The position numbers and the translations under genes are program-made. The notes under the pieces are model-generated. The model was not told the DNA's origin. It saw only the letters and a program-made list of their open reading frames with translations, and made no database searches. Below are positions 16,450 to 24,146 of a DNA stretch of 35,908 nt, piece after piece (position 1 is the stretch's first letter; every line of letters begins with the position of its first letter). Origin of the DNA: CAIMMJ01 sp037131955 (GTDB taxonomy: Bacteria; Bacteroidota; Bacteroidia; UBA4408); assembly GCA_037131955.1 (NCBI GenBank), contig JBAXQC010000024.1, positions 1 to 35,908 on the forward strand, in the 5' to 3' direction.

Positions 16450-17334
16450 TTAAGCAGAAACTGCCTCCACATCATTTTTTACTTTTTTTACCAATCCCTG
16501 TAAAACTTTTCCCGGACCAACTTCAACAAATGAATTGCATCCGTCCTTAATCATATTTTCGGATATTTGCGTCCAACGCACAGGAGCAGTTAATTGTAAA
16601 ATTAAATTCTGTTTTATTTCTTCTGGGTCAGTAACGGAATTAGCATTTACGTTTTGATAAACAGGACAAATTGGAATAGAAAATTTTGTATTGTTAATTG
16701 CATCTTCTAACTCCTTTTGCGCCGGTTGCATTAATGGCGAATGAAATGCACCTCCAACTTGCAATACTAAAGCTCTTTTTGCTCCTGCGGCCTTTAATCT
16801 TTCACATGCAATATTTACACCTTCTATAGAGCCACTTATTACTAATTGTCCGGGGCAATTATAATTTGCAGCCACCACAATGTCTCCTTCTGCTGAAATT
16901 TCTGCACAAATTTTTTCTGTAGTTGTATCGTCTAAACCAAGAATTGCAGCCATAGTGCTTACTTGCATTTCGCATGCTTTTTGCATGGCTAAAGCACGTT
17001 TAGAAACCAATACTAAAGCATCTTCAAACGTTAACGTTTTGTTTGCCACTAAAGCAGAAAATTCACCCAAAGAATGTCCAGCAACCATATCTGGCTTAAA
17101 TGAATCGCCAAGAGTTGCTGCCAGAATAACGCTGTGTAAAAAAATTGCAGGCTGAGTAACTTTTGTTTGTTTTAAACCCTCGTCGGTTCCATTAAACATT
17201 TCATCAGTAATTCTAAAACCTAAAATTTCATTTGCTCTTTCAAACATTGATTTTGCTAATTCATTGTTTTCGTAGAGTTCTTTGCCCATTCCAACAAATT
17301 GGGCACCTTGGCCCGGAAATATATATGCTTTCAT
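16450..17334 (-). CDS. fabD: malonyl-CoA:ACP transacylase
   Basis: A 294-residue enzyme that loads malonate onto acyl carrier protein for fatty-acid synthesis. The catalytic Ser88 is in the GHSLGEFSAL elbow and the catalytic His196 in GGAFHSPLM, with Arg111 in SKRALAMQKAC positioned to bind the malonyl carboxylate. The N-terminus FPGQGAQFVGMGKELY is standard. Length is normal for FabD. It follows the LolD-type gene by 38 bp on the same strand, and the two may be co-transcribed. No other fab genes are nearby, and it is not part of a polyketide cluster. Confidence 0.96.
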   Translation of the reverse strand: MKAYIFPGQGAQFVGMGKELYENNELAKSMFERANEILGFRITDEMFNGTDEGLKQTKVTQPAIFLHSVILAATLGDSFKPDMVAGHSLGEFSALVANKTLTFEDALVLVSKRALAMQKACEMQVSTMAAILGLDDTTTEKICAEISAEGDIVVAANYNCPGQLVISGSIEGVNIACERLKAAGAKRALVLQVGGAFHSPLMQPAQKELEDAINNTKFSIPICPVYQNVNANSVTDPEEIKQNLILQLTAPVRWTQISENMIKDGCNSFVEVGPGKVLQGLVKKVKNDVEAVSA

Positions 17335-17372
17335 TATTTTTTAGTATTTATACAAAGGAAAATAAATTATTT

Positions 17373-18035
17373 TTATTCAGAAATTAAACCGTCTTTAATT
17401 TTTAATTTTCTATCGGCACTGTCTGCCAATTCTTGGTTGTGAGTTACAATTACAAATGTTTGATTAAATTGATCTCTTAGAGTAAAAAACAATTTGTGCA
17501 ATTCTACAGCGTTTTCAGAATCTAAATTTCCAGAAGGTTCATCCGCAAAAACAACCATTGGATTGTTAACTAATGAGCGGGCTACAGCTACTCTTTGTTG
17601 TTCGCCCCCAGAAAGTTCTGATGGCTTGTGATTTAATCTTTCTCCAAGTTTTAAAAAATTTAAATAATCTATGGCCAATGATTCTGCTTCTTTTTTTGAC
17701 TTACCTGCAATGTAAGCAGGCATGGCTGCATTTTCTAGTGCGGTGAATTCTGGCAACAAATGATGAAACTGAAAAATAAATCCTATGTTTTTGTTTCTAA
17801 AATCAGAAAGTTTGTTTCCTTTTAAAGCAGAAACTTCTACACCATCAATAATTACCTTTCCTTGATCAGGTTTTTCTAGAGTTCCTAAAATATTTAACAA
17901 AGTAGATTTACCAGCACCCGAAGCACCAACAATTGAAACTACACTGCCTTTTTTAATGTTTAAGTTAATTCCTTTTAAAACCTTAAGATTAGTTGAGCCT
18001 TCAAAAGTTTTTATTATTCCTATTGCTTCTATCAA
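17373..18035 (-). CDS. ABC transporter ATPase, LolD/MacB type
   Basis: A 220-residue nucleotide-binding subunit. Walker A is GASGAGKST (37-45), the Q-loop is FQFHHLLPEFTALEN, the signature is LSGGEQQRVAVARSL, Walker B is VVFADEPSGNLD, and the switch His is in VTHNQEL. The FHHLLPEFTALEN segment and the short length match LolD, the ATPase that powers lipoprotein release from the inner membrane in the LolCDE complex; the related MacB/FtsE-like ATPases are the alternative. No permease (lolC/lolE) is adjacent. It is transcribed away from the glycosyltransferase, and their promoter boxes nearly touch in the short gap. Confidence 0.85.
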   Translation of the reverse strand: MIEAIGIIKTFEGSTNLKVLKGINLNIKKGSVVSIVGASGAGKSTLLNILGTLEKPDQGKVIIDGVEVSALKGNKLSDFRNKNIGFIFQFHHLLPEFTALENAAMPAYIAGKSKKEAESLAIDYLNFLKLGERLNHKPSELSGGEQQRVAVARSLVNNPMVVFADEPSGNLDSENAVELHKLFFTLRDQFNQTFVIVTHNQELADSADRKLKIKDGLISE

Positions 18036-18043
18036 AATGAAAA

Positions 18044-19195
18044 TTGCTTTATTATATTTGCCACAAATTTAATATTATAGAAACAAAAAAGTTACATATT
18101 GTTTCATTTGACGTTCCATTTCCTGCAGATTATGGCGGTGTGATAGATGTTTTCTTCAAAATTAAAGCATTGCACGAAGCTGGAGTAGAGATAATTTTAC
18201 ATTGTTACAATTATGGAAGAGCAATTGCACCTATTCTAGAAGAATTTTGCATCAAGGTTTTTTATTACAAAAGAAATTTAAGTCCGTATTTATTGTTATT
18301 AAATACACCTTTTGTTGTAAGCAGTAGAAACTCGCAAATTTTATTAAACAGATTAGCAGCAGACAATTACCCCATTCTATTTGAAGGACTTCATACTTGC
18401 AAAATTTTAAACGACAGATTAATTGAACACAAAGCAAAGTTTGTTAGAACACATAACATAGAACATGATTATTACAAATCGCTTTCACTGGCAGAATCTA
18501 AATTTTCTAAAAGAAAATATTTTTCAATTGAGGCCAGTAAACTAGAGAAATTTGAATCTGTGTTAACCCATGCACAAGGAATTGCTGCAATTTCTAAAAA
18601 TGATAATTTGTATTTAAATGCAAAAGGATACAATAGTGTTCATGTTTCTGCATTTCATAGCAACAACAAAATAAAATGTAAAACAGGCAATGGAAACTTT
18701 GTTTTGTATCATGGGAATTTAGCAGTTGCGGAAAACGATATTGCGGCAAAATTTCTGCTCGAAAAAGTTTTTTCTAAAACAAATATTCCATTAATCATTG
18801 CAGGAAATAAGCCATCAAAAGAATTAATTTTATTGGCACAAAAAAACAAAAATGTTCAACTAAAACATACTATTTCTAATGAAGAAATTATTGAATTAAT
18901 AAAAGAAGCACAAATTAATTTTCTTCCTACTTTTCAGCCAACAGGAATAAAATTAAAATTGTTAGCGGCCTTGTTTAACGGAAGATTTTGTATGGCAAAC
19001 TCTCAAATGGTTGCAAACACCGGCTTGGAGAAATATTGCATTGTAGAGGACGATACGGAACTAATGGTTAAAAACTTAGAAAACTATTTCTTTAAAGATT
19101 TTAATGAAGCTGATTTTATTTTTAGACAACAAATTGAAAGTAGTGAATTCTCAAATTCATACAACTGCAAAAAATTAATTGACTTAATTTTTTAA
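18044..19195 (+). CDS. glycosyltransferase (GT4-like), start codon uncertain
   Basis: A cytoplasmic or peripheral GT-B glycosyltransferase of about 370-383 residues. The N-terminal domain carries KLHIVSFDVPFPADYGGVIDVFF, then EGLHTC and RTHNIEHDYYKSL; the C-terminal domain has LYHGNLAVAEN and a FQPTGIKLKLLAALFNGRF donor-binding segment. Substrate is unknown. The reading frame has no ATG before the conserved start. In-frame candidates are TTG at 18044, ATT at 18074 and ATA at 18077 (directly before GAA ACA AAA AAG, where homologues would be expected to start). A TATATTTG promoter box at 18053-18060 lies downstream of the TTG, which favours the ATT/ATA sites. The listed start is the conventional TTG choice. 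It ends in a 4-bp tail-to-tail overlap with ftsE. Confidence 0.8.
   Translation: MLYYICHKFNIIETKKLHIVSFDVPFPADYGGVIDVFFKIKALHEAGVEIILHCYNYGRAIAPILEEFCIKVFYYKRNLSPYLLLLNTPFVVSSRNSQILLNRLAADNYPILFEGLHTCKILNDRLIEHKAKFVRTHNIEHDYYKSLSLAESKFSKRKYFSIEASKLEKFESVLTHAQGIAAISKNDNLYLNAKGYNSVHVSAFHSNNKIKCKTGNGNFVLYHGNLAVAENDIAAKFLLEKVFSKTNIPLIIAGNKPSKELILLAQKNKNVQLKHTISNEEIIELIKEAQINFLPTFQPTGIKLKLLAALFNGRFCMANSQMVANTGLEKYCIVEDDTELMVKNLENYFFKDFNEADFIFRQQIESSEFSNSYNCKKLIDLIF
18053..18071. promoter_or_regulatory. back-to-back -7 boxes for the glycosyltransferase and LolD-type genes
   Basis: TATATTTG (18053-18060, plus strand) and TAAATTTG read on the minus strand (18064-18071) face each other with 3 bp between them, forming a nearly perfect inverted repeat. 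Each would start transcription on the far side of the other box. No -33 TTG at ideal distance is seen for either. It may be a bidirectional promoter, or a palindromic operator that happens to match. Confidence 0.45.
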
Positions 19196-19878
19196 ACTAA
19201 AATGCTTTTTTCAATCACTTTTCCATCTATACAGTGCAGCATTCTTGCAGGAAATTTTTGAATAACATTATAATCATGAGAGGCCATAATAACGCCCTTT
19301 CCAATAGAACTTAATGAGCGAAGAAGCTTTACAATTTCTACTGAAGTTTCTGGATCTAAATTTCCTGTAGGTTCGTCAGCTAAAATTAATTCAGCATCAT
19401 TTATAAGTGCCCTTGCAATTGATAATCTTTGCTGCTCTCCTCCTGAAAGTTGATGAGGCATTTTGTTTGCTTTTGAAACCAAATCCACCGCAGTTAGAAC
19501 TTCTATGCATTTATTTTTTATTTTTTGAGCATCTTTCCATTCCGTGGCCTTTAATACAAAACTCAAATTTTCTTCCACTGTTTTGTCCATTAGCAACTGA
19601 AAATCTTGAAATACAATTCCTAATTTTCTTCTTAGTAAGGGTATTTCAGAGTTATTAATTGACTTCATGTGTTGATGGCAAACCAGTAGACTGCCATCAT
19701 TTACCGGCAATGCACCGTAGATCATTTTTAGCAAACTACTTTTTCCACTTCCTGTTTTTCCAACCAAATACAAAAATTCTCCTTTAGAAACCTTAAAGTT
19801 TACATCAGCTAAAACTAAATTTCCTTGCTGATAAACACTTAAATTATTTGCGGAAACTAAAATTTCTTCGTTCATCAC
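19192..19878 (-). CDS. ftsE: cell-division ABC ATPase FtsE
   Basis: A 228-residue ATPase with Walker A GKTGSGKSS (about 40-48), FQDFQLL Q-loop, signature LSGGEQQRLSIARAL, Walker B ILADEPTGNLD and the ASHDYNVI switch. The GKTGSGKSSLLKMIYG and LRRKLGIVFQDFQLL segments are those of FtsE, which pairs with FtsX to control septal peptidoglycan hydrolysis; ftsX is not in the window. Its start overlaps the stop of a conserved 68-codon gene by 4 bp (ATGA type), so the two are translationally coupled. The second ATG codon (MM start) is an equally good initiator. Confidence 0.88.
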   Translation of the reverse strand: MMNEEILVSANNLSVYQQGNLVLADVNFKVSKGEFLYLVGKTGSGKSSLLKMIYGALPVNDGSLLVCHQHMKSINNSEIPLLRRKLGIVFQDFQLLMDKTVEENLSFVLKATEWKDAQKIKNKCIEVLTAVDLVSKANKMPHQLSGGEQQRLSIARALINDAELILADEPTGNLDPETSVEIVKLLRSLSSIGKGVIMASHDYNVIQKFPARMLHCIDGKVIEKSILV

Positions 19879-20081
19879 TCTTCAATTTTTTGAACAACAC
19901 CAAATGGCATTTCGTTAATTATTTTCATTAATTTTTCTAGCTTTTGATCTTCAAAACCAAATTTTGCCAATGATTTTTCCGGCCTATCTACTCTAAAATA
20001 TGCTTTAAGTGTAAAGTTTTCGTCGCGAATTTGAATGTAATCAGGAATTTTTGCTTTCCCCTTTACTTTTAAAATATACAT
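19875..20081 (-). CDS. small conserved Bacteroidota protein coupled to ftsE
   Basis: A 68-residue protein, no signal or TM helix, with alternating beta-strand-like (MYILKVKGKAKIPDYIQIRDENFTLKAYF) and helical (PEKSLAKFGFEDQKLEKLMKIINEMP) parts. I recognise no functional domain. From memory, similar short proteins sit before ftsE in other Bacteroidota, sometimes with unreliable automatic names; I cannot check this here. The 4-bp overlap with ftsE and 7-bp gap from the upstream lipoprotein gene make it a certain operon member, so a role linked to FtsEX or the envelope is inferred from context only. Confidence 0.75.
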   Translation of the reverse strand: MYILKVKGKAKIPDYIQIRDENFTLKAYFRVDRPEKSLAKFGFEDQKLEKLMKIINEMPFGVVQKIEE

Positions 20082-20088
20082 TTCTAAA

Positions 20089-21375
20089 CTATTTGTTATA
20101 CATAATTTGCACTTGACCCTCTCCTATAGGCAAAGGTATTATAAAATTTTGTGAAGGAGAATCTTTATTGGTCAAAATTAATTGACCACTTCTAAGCAGC
20201 AAAATTTGATTATTTAGTTCATCAATTTCCATTTGATAAACACCGCCAAAATTAGAATATTCGCCTAAAAAACCCGTGCTGTAATTGTATGAAAATATTT
20301 TATTGCTCCCCATTAATAAGAGAATATTGGAATTTAAATTTTTTAAATAAATAATACTCTCGTTTATATCTTTTATTGACGACAAGGTGTTATTTAAAAA
20401 ATCATATTCAATTAATTGTGTTTGACTATTATCTGATTTTAATAGAATTATTTTTTCGCTATTTTTTTCGGAAATGCAAATTGGCTTAAAACTTAAGTCC
20501 TTTGATTTTAGTAATCCACCAGTAATTTTATTTCTAACCTCAAGAATATGTTGGTTAAAAATAGTTGACTGAATACAAAATAAGTAAGAAGAACTCTCAA
20601 AAATTAGTGTTGGAAAATAACTTTCAATTGAAGAAATAAAATTTATTTTTTGTACCATTAAATCATCCAATCCTCTAGAGTATCCTGCTCTGTTTCCATA
20701 ATAAACACAGCTGTCCCCAATTGCAAAAGCACTTAATAAATCAAGACTATAAACAATAGCAGGATTAGAAAAAGACTTATAGGAATAAAAAGCTATTTGG
20801 CTTGGCTGATTGGTAGCTGCAGCAATTAGTTGTTTTGATGAAAATGATTTTGCACCTAAAAACAAACCATTCATACTTGCTATTTGTGAAATTGAATTTG
20901 CTGAATCAATTTTAAATACGGAGAAATTGTTGGTATTTTTTTGAAAGTATAAAATTGCTTCACGTTTTTTGGGTAGTTCATCAATTAAAATTTTTAATTC
21001 TTTTGAGGCTGTTAATTCTCCATCGGAAGCTGAAATTTTTATCCGGTATTCTCCACTAACAATTGATTTGTCTGACAATTCTATACTTTCTGATAACTGA
21101 AAATTAGTTATTCCTTTCTCAAATTTTTTAGGTTCAAATGAACTTACAATTATGTTTGAGTTTTTATCGAGTAATGAAACTGAAATACTTTCAATTTTTT
21201 TATTGTCAGAAATTTCTGCTTTAAAATATATGGTCTCTAAAACTTTGTATTGGCTTTGAGAGCTGGGAGAGACAAAATTTATTACAGGAAACTCTTTGTC
21301 CTTTTTTTTGCAGGATAAAAAATAAAAGTTGCTCATGAGAATAAATAGCAAAATTTTTACTCCAAACTTTTTCAT
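20089..21375 (-). CDS. lipoprotein with Ig-like and beta-propeller-like regions
   Basis: A 428-residue protein of unknown function. The N-terminus MKKFGVKILLFILMSNFYFLSC is a lipoprotein signal, with lipidated Cys22 (FLSC lipobox) followed by KKKD. Residues about 30-130 look like an Ig/cadherin-like beta domain (FPVINFVSPSSQSQYKVLE ... GEYRIKISASDGE). Residues 135-428 are repetitive beta strands with no enzyme motif, consistent with a beta-propeller. It is probably attached to the outer membrane or periplasmic face. I start at the ATG at 21373-21375 rather than the in-frame TTG at 21388. It heads the operon with the 68-aa protein and ftsE. Confidence 0.75.
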   Translation of the reverse strand: MKKFGVKILLFILMSNFYFLSCKKKDKEFPVINFVSPSSQSQYKVLETIYFKAEISDNKKIESISVSLLDKNSNIIVSSFEPKKFEKGITNFQLSESIELSDKSIVSGEYRIKISASDGELTASKELKILIDELPKKREAILYFQKNTNNFSVFKIDSANSISQIASMNGLFLGAKSFSSKQLIAAATNQPSQIAFYSYKSFSNPAIVYSLDLLSAFAIGDSCVYYGNRAGYSRGLDDLMVQKINFISSIESYFPTLIFESSSYLFCIQSTIFNQHILEVRNKITGGLLKSKDLSFKPICISEKNSEKIILLKSDNSQTQLIEYDFLNNTLSSIKDINESIIYLKNLNSNILLLMGSNKIFSYNYSTGFLGEYSNFGGVYQMEIDELNNQILLLRSGQLILTNKDSPSQNFIIPLPIGEGQVQIMYNK

Positions 21376-21414
21376 CACACTTTTAACCAACTAAAATTTA
21401 ACTAAAGTAAGCAT

Positions 21415-21466
21415 AAAAAAAATTGAGGATAAAAAACTCAAAAATTTTCAAGCATTATCCTCAATT
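21415..21466 (-). terminator. rho-independent terminator of dnaA
   Basis: A 12-bp perfect stem (AATTGAGGATAA at 21421-21432 pairing with TTATCCTCAATT at 21455-21466) with a 22-nt loop, followed on the minus strand by a T run (21415-21422). It lies about 20 bp after the dnaA stop. Confidence 0.8.
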
Positions 21467-21485
21467 AAATAACCGTAGGTTAAAA

Positions 21486-22916
21486 TTAAACTACTGCAAT
21501 TTTTTTCTCAATTTCTTCGATATAAATTTTAAATCTTTTATCCGTTTCCATTAAATTATTTACTGTTCTGCATGCATGTAAAACAGTTGCATGGTCTTTT
21601 CCACCGCAGTGTGCACCTATACTTGCCAATGAGGCTTTAGTTAAACTTTTAGAAAAATACATTGCAATTTGTCTAGCTTGAACAACTTCTCTTTTACGAG
21701 TTTTACTTTTCATTAACTCTATAGGTAGTTGAAAGTAATCGCTTACAATTTTTTGTATAAAATCTATGGAAACTTCTCTTGCTGTATTTTTTACAAATTT
21801 ATCAATCATGGATTTTGCCAATTCCAATGTGATTGCTTTTTTGTTTAAAGAAGATTGAGCAAGCAAAGAAATTAATGCACCTTCTAATTCTCTAACGTTG
21901 TTTGTAATGCTGTAAGCAAGGTATTCTAAAACGTCTTTAGGAAAATCAATTCCATCTTTGTACACTTTTTTCTGAAGTATTGCAATTCTTGTTTCTAAAT
22001 CCGGTGCTTGCAAGTCGGCAGAAAGGCCCCATTTGAAGCGGGATAACAACCTTTGCTCCATTCCTTGCATTTCCACTGGAGGTTTATCGGCAGAAAGAAC
22101 AATTTGTTTTCCTGACTGGTGAAGGTGATTAAAGATATGGAAGAAAATATCTTGTGTTTTATCTTTTCCTGCAAACCATTGAACATCATCCATCAACAAC
22201 ACATCTATCATTTGATAGAAATGAATAAAATCATTTGTATCGTTGTTTCTAACAGAATCTATGTATTGGTGCATAAACTTCTCTGCATTTACATACAAAA
22301 CTGTTTTGTTAGGGAATTGATTTTTAATTTGAATTCCAATGGAATGCATTAAATGGGTTTTTCCTAAACCAACTCCTCCATAAATAAACAGAGGATTAAA
22401 TGAGGTTCCTCCTGGTTTATTAGAAACTGCAAATCCAGCAGAACGAGCTAGACGATTACATTCACCTTCAATAAAATTTTCGAAAGAATAATTAGGATTT
22501 AATTGTGATTCTACATTTATCTTTTTTAGACCAGGAATAATAAATGGATTTCTTATGCCATTTGTATTGATGTCTAGCGGCATTGCAACTGAAGGATTGC
22601 CCACAGCTTTTTTATTACTGGTAGGAACACTTACCGTGTATGGTTTAGAATTGTTATAAGTGTTCTCCATAACAATGTTGTATTCTAATCTTCCACTAGC
22701 TCCTAACTCTTTCTTGATTGTTTTTTTTAGCAAATCAATGTAATGTTCTTCTAACCATTCGTAAAAAAATTGACTTGGCACTTGTATGGTTAATACATTA
22801 TCTGCAAACTTAATTGCTTTAATTGGTTCGAACCATGTTCTGAAGCTTTGTGCACTTACATTGTCTTTTATTATGGACAGACAATTTTGCCAAACACTTT
22901 CATAACTCTTTTCCAT
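21486..22916 (-). CDS. dnaA: chromosomal replication initiator DnaA
   Basis: A 476-residue AAA+ initiator. Domain I (1-80) begins ESVWQNCLSIIKDNVSAQSFRTWFEPI; domain II is a short linker. Domain III has Walker A GGVGLGKTH (180-188), Walker B VLLMDDVQW (about 239-247) and the arginine-finger region EQRLLSRFKWG. Domain IV ends with the DNA-binding signature KDHATVLHACRTVNNL, which reads DnaA boxes. Length and order are normal. It is flanked by a terminator on each side, so it is a single-gene unit; dnaN and other usual origin neighbours are not beside it. One DnaA box lies about 200 bp upstream. Confidence 0.98.
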   Translation of the reverse strand: MEKSYESVWQNCLSIIKDNVSAQSFRTWFEPIKAIKFADNVLTIQVPSQFFYEWLEEHYIDLLKKTIKKELGASGRLEYNIVMENTYNNSKPYTVSVPTSNKKAVGNPSVAMPLDINTNGIRNPFIIPGLKKINVESQLNPNYSFENFIEGECNRLARSAGFAVSNKPGGTSFNPLFIYGGVGLGKTHLMHSIGIQIKNQFPNKTVLYVNAEKFMHQYIDSVRNNDTNDFIHFYQMIDVLLMDDVQWFAGKDKTQDIFFHIFNHLHQSGKQIVLSADKPPVEMQGMEQRLLSRFKWGLSADLQAPDLETRIAILQKKVYKDGIDFPKDVLEYLAYSITNNVRELEGALISLLAQSSLNKKAITLELAKSMIDKFVKNTAREVSIDFIQKIVSDYFQLPIELMKSKTRKREVVQARQIAMYFSKSLTKASLASIGAHCGGKDHATVLHACRTVNNLMETDKRFKIYIEEIEKKIAVV

Positions 22917-22961
22917 CTACTCTAAATATTTTTATGGTATATACTTGTTTTTTATTGTCGC

Positions 22962-22993
22962 AAAAAAAGTGCGATTGGATATCTCAATCGCAC
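22962..22993 (-). terminator. strong hairpin with T-tract upstream of dnaA
   Basis: A perfect 9-bp GC-containing stem (GTGCGATTG at 22969-22977 pairing with CAATCGCAC at 22985-22993), 7-nt loop, followed on the minus strand by seven T (22962-22968). It is 45 bp before the dnaA ATG and about 190 bp after the nucleotidase stop. It most simply ends the nucleotidase transcript, but it could lie in the dnaA leader. Confidence 0.75.
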
Positions 22994-22996
22994 GAA

Positions 22997-23026
22997 CAAA
23001 TTTGTTTAAAAAAAGGTGAATAACAA
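22997..23026 (-). promoter_or_regulatory. candidate dnaA promoter
   Basis: On the minus strand TTG (23024-23026), a 19-bp spacer, then CAAATTTG (22997-23004), which differs from TAnnTTTG at one base. Transcription would start at the edge of the 22969-22993 hairpin. Confidence 0.3.
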
Positions 23027-23066
23027 AATAATTTTTGTGTTGTATTTTTCATTTTTTATCTAAGTG

Positions 23067-23137
23067 CTTACTTTTGAGCAAATTCAATTTTAACGCTTAC
23101 TGAAATTAGTTTTTTTTTGTGGAAAAACTTACTGAAA
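23067..23137. repeat. CTTACT repeats and one DnaA box upstream of dnaA
   Basis: CTTACTGAAA occurs at 23096-23105 and 23128-23137, and a shorter copy (CTTACT) at 23067-23072, giving spacings of 29 and 32 bp. Between the last two, at 23118-23126, the minus strand reads TTTTCCACA, a good DnaA box that could mediate DnaA autoregulation or be part of an origin. The rest of the 270-bp gap (22917-23186) is AT-rich without an ORF. Confidence 0.4.
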
Positions 23138-23186
23138 AAAAAGTTTTTTTGCGAAAAATATCTCTTGCGGTTACTAATTATTTTAG

Positions 23187-24146
23187 TTAACTGAGCGAAC
23201 TAAAAAAATCTTTTTGAAATATATTCATTGAAGTTCCTTCTATTTTTTTTCTTTTCATACTTCCTCTATCAAAGGTTATATCTAGCTTTCCGAGTCTTAT
23301 TCCAGCCCAACCCACCTGGCAAACATGAACCTCTTTTCCATCTCTATTTTTTTGCACAATTGGTTTATCCAAAAAGGTATGTGTGTGACCACCAATTATA
23401 ATATCAATAAATCTGGATTGTTTTGCCAACTCAATATCACTAATTTTTCTTTCTTGGTATTTATATCCTAAGTGGGACAAACAAATAATTAAATCGCATT
23501 TTTTTTCGTTCTTTAAAAACAGAGCCATTCTAGCAGATGCTACTTCTGGATCATTGTATTTAGTTTTTCCATACATCCTTCTATCCACAAGCCCTTCTAG
23601 CTCTATCCCTAAACCAAAAACACCAATTTTTAAACCTTCTTTTTCAAATATTTTATACTCACTTGTTTTTCCATTTAATTCTGTTTCATTAAAATCATAA
23701 TTAGCACACAACAAAGGAAAAGAGAACAATGGCAAGTTTTTTAAAATTCCCTCAATACCATTATCAAAATCATGATTGCCAATTGCACAGGCATCGTATC
23801 CCATTTTACTCATCAACTTCACTTCTAATTCTCCACCGTACCTATTAAAGTAAGGAGTGCCTTGATAAATATCTCCTGCATCAAAAAGCAACACATTTTT
23901 TTCTTGTTCTCTTATTTTTTTTACCAAAGTTGCTCTTCTTGCAACCCCTCCTAATCCTGCAAATTTAGGATCGTTTTCAGGGAATGGATCAATGTGGCTG
24001 TGAACATCGTTTGTATGCAAAACAGTAAGTTTTATCACATCTTCTTTTGCAAACAAATCAAGTGGTATTTGAGAAGCTCCAATAATACCTAAAAATGAAT
24101 TTTTTATGAATCGCCTTCTGTTGTTATTTTTTGTAAATTCTTCCAT
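23187..24146 (-). CDS. exported metallophosphatase (UshA N-terminal domain)
   Basis: A 319-residue calcineurin-like phosphoesterase corresponding to the catalytic half of UshA-type 5'-nucleotidases. The metal ligands are present: D47-x-H49 (TNDVHSH), D92 (DAGDIYQG), N124-H125 (GNHDFDNG), H225 (LSHLG) and GGHTHTF at 252-258. The N-terminus NNRRRFIKNSFLGIIG is a twin-arginine (Tat) signal, so the folded enzyme is exported to the periplasm. The substrate-binding C-terminal domain is missing here and is encoded by the gene directly upstream, whose end overlaps this start by 23 bp. The pair probably forms one two-subunit nucleotidase. Confidence 0.88.
   Translation of the reverse strand: MEEFTKNNNRRRFIKNSFLGIIGASQIPLDLFAKEDVIKLTVLHTNDVHSHIDPFPENDPKFAGLGGVARRATLVKKIREQEKNVLLFDAGDIYQGTPYFNRYGGELEVKLMSKMGYDACAIGNHDFDNGIEGILKNLPLFSFPLLCANYDFNETELNGKTSEYKIFEKEGLKIGVFGLGIELEGLVDRRMYGKTKYNDPEVASARMALFLKNEKKCDLIICLSHLGYKYQERKISDIELAKQSRFIDIIIGGHTHTFLDKPIVQKNRDGKEVHVCQVGWAGIRLGKLDITFDRGSMKRKKIEGTSMNIFQKDFFSSLS

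Noticed and set aside
24124..24146. Frameshift or broken gene in the 5'-nucleotidase
   Set aside because: Each half has its own export signal (lipobox or twin-arginine) and start codon, and the domain order is reversed, so this is a true gene pair.
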